NCBI GenBank assembly: GCA_021234155.1
Contig: JAJEKV010000046.1
Location: 5,895,012-5,959,011 of the forward strand
Direction of reading: 5' to 3'
DNA from: Isoetes taiwanensis
Taxonomy: Eukaryota > Streptophyta > Lycopodiopsida > Isoetales > Isoetaceae
DNA: 64,000 nucleotides
The translations under genes and the position numbers were made by a program. Below, piece by piece: positions 58,130 through 64,000 of this stretch (position 1 is the first letter of the stretch; each line of letters starts with the position of its first letter). Under the pieces are notes generated by a model. It did not search any database. It was not told the DNA's origin and was given only the letters and a program-made list of their open reading frames with translations.

Positions 58130-58452
58130 TGCAAAACCCGACAGAGTTAGACCTTCAAGAGTGCAAGGTTGAAGACGAGGGAAGCCGATGGCTAAACTGT
58201 TTTCCGAGACGTGCAACTCTTTACCGTCTCTAAATTTTGCCTCATAACACACGGTGAAGTAAATTTTGAAGCGTTAGAAAATCTGGTGGCAAGGTGCAGC
58301 TCGTTGAAGAAGCTAAGACTAAACAAAGAGGTCTCTCGGAACAATTACGAGATTATTGATTAGGGCTCCTCGGCTTACAGATCTTGGCACCGGATCATAT
58401 ACTCGGGAAGTTCAATGGTCCAAATATGCAGAACTTGAGACTGCATTAGGGA
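58130..58452 (+). pseudogene. TIR1/AFB auxin-receptor fragment
   Basis: In broken frames it shows ELDLQECKVEDEGSRWLNCF, NFEALENLVARCSSLKKLRL, NKEVS and RAPRLTDLGTGSY, REVQWSKYAELE, the leucine-rich repeat part of TIR1/AFB F-box proteins that bind auxin and Aux/IAA proteins. Two frame breaks disappear if one T and one A are restored at a CTG (near 58344) and a CAG (near 58356), as part of a wider pattern of CAG/CTG alteration. It begins just after a likely intron end and covers only about 100 residues, so it is a fragment. Confidence 0.85.
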
Positions 58453-58911
58453 GATGCACTCTCATTTTACAATTCTTTGATTCACGGACATGCAAACATT
58501 AAAAAGCCAGGGGAAGCGGAAAAGATATTCAACACGATGCAGGGTTTGCAATGCCAGCCTAATGTTTCAACTTACAACGCTCTCATTTCTATGTACATAA
58601 GGAATGGCAAACGTAAAAAGGTATGTAAATATGCTAGAAGGAAACAAATGAATAAATAGATGTCTTCTGTCGATTTTCTAACCCCAAATCTAGTCATCAT
58701 ATGAAAGTTGTGTGTTGAGAGTAATGTATTCTAATGATTTTCGTTTTTGATGTACCAGGCAGAAGCCTTACATTCCAGTATGCATCAAGCTGGTTGCAAA
58801 CCAGATGCTATCACTTACAGGATTTTGCATAATGCTCATATGTCATCTAGAAATTACGTGGACGCAGAAAAGATTATAATGGATATGAGGAAAGATGGCA
58901 TAAGCTTTTGA
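58453..58911 (+). pseudogene. P-class PPR gene fragment with retained intron
   Basis: NSLIHGHANIKKPGEAEKIF and NTMQGLQCQPNVSTYNALIS are followed by a donor AAAAAG|GTATGT at 58620 and an acceptor TACCAG at 58758, then AEALHSSMHQAGCKPDAITY and MSSRNYVDAEKIIMDMRKDG, ending at TGA. These are P-type PPR motifs of about 35 residues. It follows the TIR1/AFB piece immediately. Retention of the intron shows capture at the DNA level, not via mRNA. Confidence 0.8.
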
Positions 58912-58949
58912 AGTGAGGCACTCTTATTTTTTATGACTATTGACTGCTG

Positions 58950-59269
58950 GGTGAAAGCATGCTAGGGTGTACCATCTAAAGTTCTTTTCAGGGAGTGCAA
59001 AGCTACCCAGAAAAGTACCCAGCACTGGGTACTGGAAACTTGCATAAATGTCTCAATAAACAATAACTTTTAGAGTTGATTCATTCATTTTAATCTTTGA
59101 TAGTATTATTACCCACTAATACTATAGATTAACATGTTATTGACCTTCAATTCAAAATTTTTGAATTGATTTTAATGGGAAGAAAAAACAGAAAGTACCA
59201 GTTTTAAAAGTACCCAGTGTAGGTACTTTTGAGGGTTCCAAAAGTGGTACACCGTAGCATGCTTTCACC
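58950..59269. mobile_element. 320-bp MITE with CTGCTG target duplication
   Basis: Ends GGTGAAAGCATGCTA.GGTGTACC and its complement GGTACACCGTAGCATGCTTTCACC are inverted, and CTGCTG lies on both sides (58944-58949 and 59270-59275). Non-coding interior with CTACCCAG/AGTACCCAG repeats. The site divides two host-gene fragments. Confidence 0.8.
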
Positions 59270-59553
59270 CTGCTGACAGAAGAAGAGGTCCCAGAGGAAT
59301 GTTAGTTGGTTGTCTTCCATATGGTTCATGGAAACTGTTTTTTCAACTTGGGCTTGCCATGACTTGGGCTTGCCATGTCATGGCGGGGCATGTGAGCATC
59401 AAATATGGATTTAAGTTTAGTATAATGGGAATATATTTGATAAGCAACCATAACTTGTTTCTGAGCAAACTTGGACCCTGGCAGGGTCCAAACCATCTAC
59501 CTGTGGATCGCCTGTGCCACCGGTGCACACTCGGGTAGGAGATCCGAAATAGG

Positions 59554-61168
59554 ATGATTCGCTTTGGAGATGCTGATGTCATGGTTGCGAGGTGGAACTG
59601 AATGCGACATTGATGCCTTTGTCAATAGCCGGATTCTCGCAGGTTTGTAATTTGGTTTGATATTACATATAAAATGCCGTGTTATTTTGAAAACCGATGC
59701 CCGAAACCGGTACCTTGAAAACTGTGACTTCTTATTGAAAGCTTAGCTCATTACAATTTTAAGATTACAAAGTGGAAGAAATATTGTGCTTGGACAAAGA
59801 ATGCCTATTAATGCTTGACGGTGGTCGAGCACTAAGTACAATTTCAATGCAAAACCGGAACATCTTCAAGACCATTTGATCGCGATCGTGATGGATTTGT
59901 GTAACCAACTCTCTTTTTCATATTCCTTGTCCGTCAATGCTTTATTTAAGTTTTCGTGATTTCAGAATAGGTGAAGGAGCAGGTATCATGGTTTTAGAGG
60001 TAATATAGCATAACCATGTAAAGCTATGCCATTTGTGATGTGTTGTGTTACAGACCATGCATTGTCAATATTTGATAAACGTCTAATATAGTGGAATCTG
60101 ATTTCAAGCAAAATCAATGTTATTGTTTCAACATGCAAAATTCTGCTTGCCATTATTTGAAGTGTTTTTGTTTCTTTCAATACCAAGATATGAATTTCGA
60201 ATGGTCCATCCACTAGAGTAACAACATGCAAAGCGAAGAAAAGCAAAAATATATGCGTAAATTTGTATTATGGGATGTCAGTCCAGATAGCACTTTTATG
60301 ACCTTTTGAGTCCGAGATTACATCATCTTTCCGATGAGATTAAAGGGCTCAATCCATATCCAAAGCGATGCATATCATATTACCCAACCTTCAACCGATG
60401 GAAGAGGAGCTATATTGGCCATGAAGCGTGCTTTGAAACGTATATCACTCTATAAGGAGCATATAGGTTAATTATTATACTCAAAGCCGCTTATGAGCCA
60501 CAACCATAATGTTCACGCATTGATGCACCCTCACAAATTTGATGTTATCATCTAAATGCATTGGAATGTACCGGGTTTGCAACCGCCTGATTGAATATGT
60601 TAATGTTCATGCGACATCCACACCACTAGGTAAGCTTCTTTCAAAATTGTTTATGCCAAGATTGTTTTAAATCTTGACAAGATTGTGTTTTTTTCAATCA
60701 TGAAGGGGATGCCATAGAGGCAAAGGCAATCCGTGATGTTTTTGGATCATGCAACTTCAGGGAGCCCTTTGCCTTGTCATCAACGAAGATATTCCTCCTT
60801 TGTAGGTTATTGTTTTTTTCTTCGAAAGTGACTTCGCATATTGTTTGTAAATAGGAGCTACCGGCCACTTGTTAGGTGCAATTTGGTCTTTGTGGAAGCA
60901 ATATTTTCCGTCCCCGATCTCCATCATGTAAGTGGAACATTACATTCGAAATATGTGTTTAAAATTTTCCGTTAATATGCTATTTATGGTTTTAATACGG
61001 AATCACTAGCGCCTCCAACAAAGAAACCTCACATCTCCGGATCCAATATTTTCTCGAGACATTCACACCCATCACATTTCGGCAAATGCCAATAAACGCC
61101 GTCCTTACAATTCCTTTGGATTTGGTGGCACAAATGCATCTCTTGTATTTGCTTCTCTTCAAGATTAA
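59554..61168 (+). pseudogene. Ketoacyl-ACP synthase (KAS) C-terminal half
   Basis: Exons read MIRFGDADVMVAGG-like (59554), RPFDRDRDGFV (59855), GEGAGIMVLE (59972), GDAYHITQPSTDGRGAILAM (60365), EYVNVHATSTPLG (60592), DAIEAKAIRDVFGSCN (60711), GATGHLLGA (60860) and NSFGFGGTNASLVFASLQD then TAA at 61168. These match beta-ketoacyl-ACP synthase, which extends fatty-acid chains; the two catalytic His motifs (HATSTPLGD and GHLLGA) survive while the catalytic Cys half is absent. Introns are retained. Many frame breaks fall on CAG/CTG sites, notably in the GATGHLLGA exon, so sequence error contributes. Mitochondrial or plastid KAS cannot be told apart. Confidence 0.85.
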
Positions 61169-61562
61169 CCTAGGGATGGTAACAAAGTTACGTAAAGGGC
61201 GGGAGGGGACAGCTTTTTATGCCGACGCCAAGTTATGAGATTGGCACTTGTGCACTTGATGCATCGTTTCTCTACTACTTACCTACCAAATAAGGTAGTG
61301 CCCGACCTTCCGTCATGCCAAGTTGTTATGGGCGCCCTATTGCCTTTGTTGAATGCCCGTGGTTTATATCATGGAAGGTCACCTCGCTTGAGATATGTAA
61401 ATATTGGCTTTCGTGTACTAAGAGAACCTCTACATACCAAGGGCCAAATGCATTGGAGAGTGTTGGTGAAAATGCCTTTTAACGATTTAGTTGTTTGACC
61501 CAAGATTGGAGTTTGTTTTCTCTTGACTTGTGTCTTCTCTACATTGTCAATAGGTTTTGTGT
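61169..61562. other. Spacer, no recognised coding
   Basis: A rightward frame from 61235 to 61498 is open but matches nothing I know. It may be another altered gene piece in the same cluster. Confidence 0.3.
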
Positions 61563-61832
61563 ATAGGACAAGCGTAGAACGTGCAAATCGACGAATAAAT
61601 GAGTAAATGTATGGTTATTTTAGTTTTATGTGATAGGATAAGCGTAGAACGTGCAACGCCGAATAGATAAGTAAACGTGTAGTTATTTTGAACGTATTGA
61701 TTTACAAACTAAAAAAGAGGCTTCTTGTTATTCTTTGGCACTAGTTCCTCGGCCGCTTATTTTGAACGTATTTATTTACAAACTAACAAACTAGAAAAGA
61801 GGCTTTTTGTTTTATTCTTTGGCACCAATTCC
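61563..61832. repeat. Two adjoining tandem duplications
   Basis: A 70-bp unit (ATAGGACAAGCGTAGAACGT..) is repeated at 61563 and 61633, followed by a 74-bp unit (TTATTTTGAACGTATTGATT..) repeated at 61683 and 61757. Non-coding. Confidence 0.85.
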
Positions 61833-62529
61833 TCGGCCTCGGCTTGGACAGACACCCTTGCCAAATTTGAGGAGTTTACACATGTTGCGACTTATCAATG
61901 TTAACATTCATTGGTCAGTCTATGAGGAGCTTATATTTACACCTACTATCGATTCCGAGGTATCATCCATCCATGAGTATCTTACTCACAAGCCTCCTAG
62001 AGATATTGCTTAAAAATGAAAAAAGAAAAACTAAAACGATGAAATCAAGAAACTTTTGTCTTCTTGGCCACGGGCTCAAAGTATAAAGTGATGTCAGACT
62101 TGTTTTCTGTTTTAAAAGACTGCTTATGTTTTTCCTTTACTGTCCGTTCTCTTTCAATGAGAACTACGAACTGTGATGTTATAATCGTGCATCTATATTG
62201 ATAAAATACTATGCTATTGCGGTGTGCGAGTGCAACGTGCTAAGTCCGTTGATGGAAGATGGAGTCGATTTAGAGAACCCGATGCGCTTAAACGATCCTT
62301 ATCAGATATGCCACGTCACTGCCTTTCTTTGAAAACTTGTGCAATAAGCCCAACACGTCCACACCATTTACTCGTTGGGGGAAGGTAGTATCTAGAGTTA
62401 CTTTACTAGGAACTCTGTGCTGATAAAGATACTAGTTCGAGATGAAAATGGTACTGCATTGAGTTGATTTTTTTTACTTTTCCCAACAAAGATGATAATG
62501 GACAGGTTATAACATCCGCTTGCTGAATT
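61833..62529. other. Spacer, nothing certain
   Basis: A leucine-rich short frame (61861-62013, LRSLHMLRLINVNIHW) is seen but too short to call. The rest is AT-rich. Confidence 0.35.
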
Positions 62530-63069
62530 ATGCAACAGAATTGTGTTCAAAGTCATCCGTATGATTGTGCCATTGCAACTAGCGGCATTGATAGCACAAA
62601 TGGAGGGCATATCGTTAATGATGGCATTCTAAATGCAGCTGCTGGCCTGCCCAACACCGTTGCTGATCATTTGGAAAATTTTCAAGTTGAAAGTCATGGT
62701 GTGAACCCAGAAGGTGCTAAGAGGAAAGAAAATGCTTCAGAAAGTATTGAAGTTACACTGACAAACTCTTTTGCAGATAGTCACCTAGAGGGCAAAAATC
62801 TGAGGCAAATCAAGAAGATTGCAAAGGAGCTATCAAAGAAATGTTCAGAAAGACCTGAAGCAGTGTGTGGGGAATTCCACAAACGCCTAAGCGGTGGACT
62901 GCTTTTGCATTCTCAGGGAATCAAAGATGCAGATTCTCAGTGTGCCCCTAAGTACCACAAGCCCTTGAGTATGTCTCTGGCAATAAGACAAGACACTATT
63001 GCTTCGTGTACCCTTTTAGAAAATTCAATGCCTTTACAAAACTATCTGGAAAATTCCTTTGATATGTAA
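62530..63069 (+). CDS. Unrecognised 179-residue open frame, possible exon
   Basis: Open from 62530 to TAA 63067-63069. Composition is protein-like: Asn/Ser/His-rich start, a basic-acidic helical segment (EGKNLRQIKKIAKELSKKCS, about residues 88-107), then Leu- and Ser-rich residues. No domain recognised and no splice partner shown; could be a terminal exon of a larger gene. Confidence 0.4.
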   Translation: MQQNCVQSHPYDCAIATSGIDSTNGGHIVNDGILNAAAGLPNTVADHLENFQVESHGVNPEGAKRKENASESIEVTLTNSFADSHLEGKNLRQIKKIAKELSKKCSERPEAVCGEFHKRLSGGLLLHSQGIKDADSQCAPKYHKPLSMSLAIRQDTIASCTLLENSMPLQNYLENSFDM

Positions 63070-64000
63070 AGGCATGCTGTAAAGGCATGGTACTTAATGT
63101 GTTTTCACCAATCATAGAGCACACAAAATATGCCATGGATTCTTCTACAACTTTGTGTTCTGTGTGAATGTTTGGAGGCCATTTTACTCTGTGCCTAAGA
63201 TTTTCACTACACATTTTGGAAAGCCGAAGTCAAGTGGACAAAGATCTCCTTCCCTTTTACTCTATGCCTAAGATTTTTCATGACACATTTTCCATTTCCA
63301 AAAGGTTACTTGACATTTTGATATCATCCAATTTGGACACAGAAAGGAGATTAACTTCCAGTTCAGATATATACATCTCCATCAATTTTAAGTAGGCCTT
63401 TGCCAATCTTCATTTTTCTTTCTCTAATACTGGGATGGGCTGGTACTCTGTGAAGAGCTCTCGTTGGACTAGCCATATGCGTGAAGAGCTCTTTTGCATT
63501 GGCCATATGATAAGCGCTGTATAAAGTGGCCCAATTGTAAGGACGTATATTTCTAACTTGAGATCTCTATGGTTATGTATAGGTATTGTATAAAACAATC
63601 GTAGAAGTATTCAAAATAAATAAATCCCCTGAAGGTAGCAAGCATTTGTGTCCCCCAATTTAGTACTAAAATCAATAAAGGTGGTTGGAAATCTTGGAGG
63701 CAATTTCAAATTTAGAAAACAAAAATAGCAAAAAAAAAATCGAATTCCTTGAATCTTGGAGAACCGGGCTACAGTGCATGCATGTCTTGAGCCCCGATAA
63801 AGAAAACTAAAACAGTAACGAAATCATCATTCTTGCTTCTCGTCTTTCGATATGTTCAAGGTTTGAATGGAACCAATGGATTGTGTTTCTTTTTCCTATT
63901 TGCAACATTCAATTTGTGAGTTATTAGCGTATTTGAATGCCTTGCCTTATGAATTATGAATTGGGCATGGAAATAGCATTCCACTATCATGTTTGAGTCC
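63070..64000. other. Right-edge spacer
   Basis: AT-rich with a short repeated TACTCTRTGCCTAAGATTTTCA at 63186 and 63258. No gene evident. Confidence 0.4.

Overview
This window is nuclear DNA of a land plant, most likely a fern or another seed-free plant with a large, repeat-rich genome. Genes have GT-AG introns and long AT-rich spacers. There is a large intronless PLS-type PPR gene and pieces of several other PPR genes, an auxin-receptor (TIR1/AFB) fragment, and transposon-borne proteins that to my knowledge are also seen in cnidarians and fish. The fern assignment is inference; nothing here is diagnostic by itself. Little of the window is intact host gene: the PPR gene (21976-24609, minus) and a two-exon gene for a repeat-rich low-complexity protein (51606-52896, plus) are the best candidates.

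Region by region. 1-5950 holds two divergently transcribed, unnamed, transposon-like genes separated by about 280 bp; the rightward one is broken by frameshifts and stops. 6160-6372 is a short tandem array and 6607-7717 a poly(A)-tailed retroposed insertion with a 9-bp target duplication. 10189-21243 is the centrepiece: an 11.06-kb Mutator-like element (MULE) with a perfect 9-bp target duplication (AACTGCAGC), about 570-600 bp terminal inverted repeats built from tandem hairpin units, a MULE/SWIM transposase gene running rightwards and a ULP1-type protease gene running leftwards, a convergent layout like MuDR. The transposase exon that should carry the third catalytic acid is replaced by about 3.4 kb of Ty3/gypsy fragments in scrambled order plus a DUF7869-like domain; host-like reading of the transposase resumes right after it.

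21.2-57 kb is mostly spacer with the PPR gene, PPR fragments, two foldback/dispersed repeat families (three copies each), a 790-bp direct duplication (27012 and 32599), a tRNA-derived SINE, a broken plastid-type membrane protein gene (43859-44417), perfect palindromes, and the 51.6-kb gene. 58130-61168 is a cluster of same-strand host-gene fragments (TIR1/AFB, P-class PPR, ketoacyl-ACP synthase) split by a 320-bp MITE.

A cross-cutting observation concerns sequence quality or chromatin: in several patches, errors relative to a second copy or to family expectation fall almost only on CAG/CTG triplets, the CHG methylation context. This looks like uncorrected long-read error at methylated sites rather than decay, so some apparent pseudogenes may be less broken than they look.
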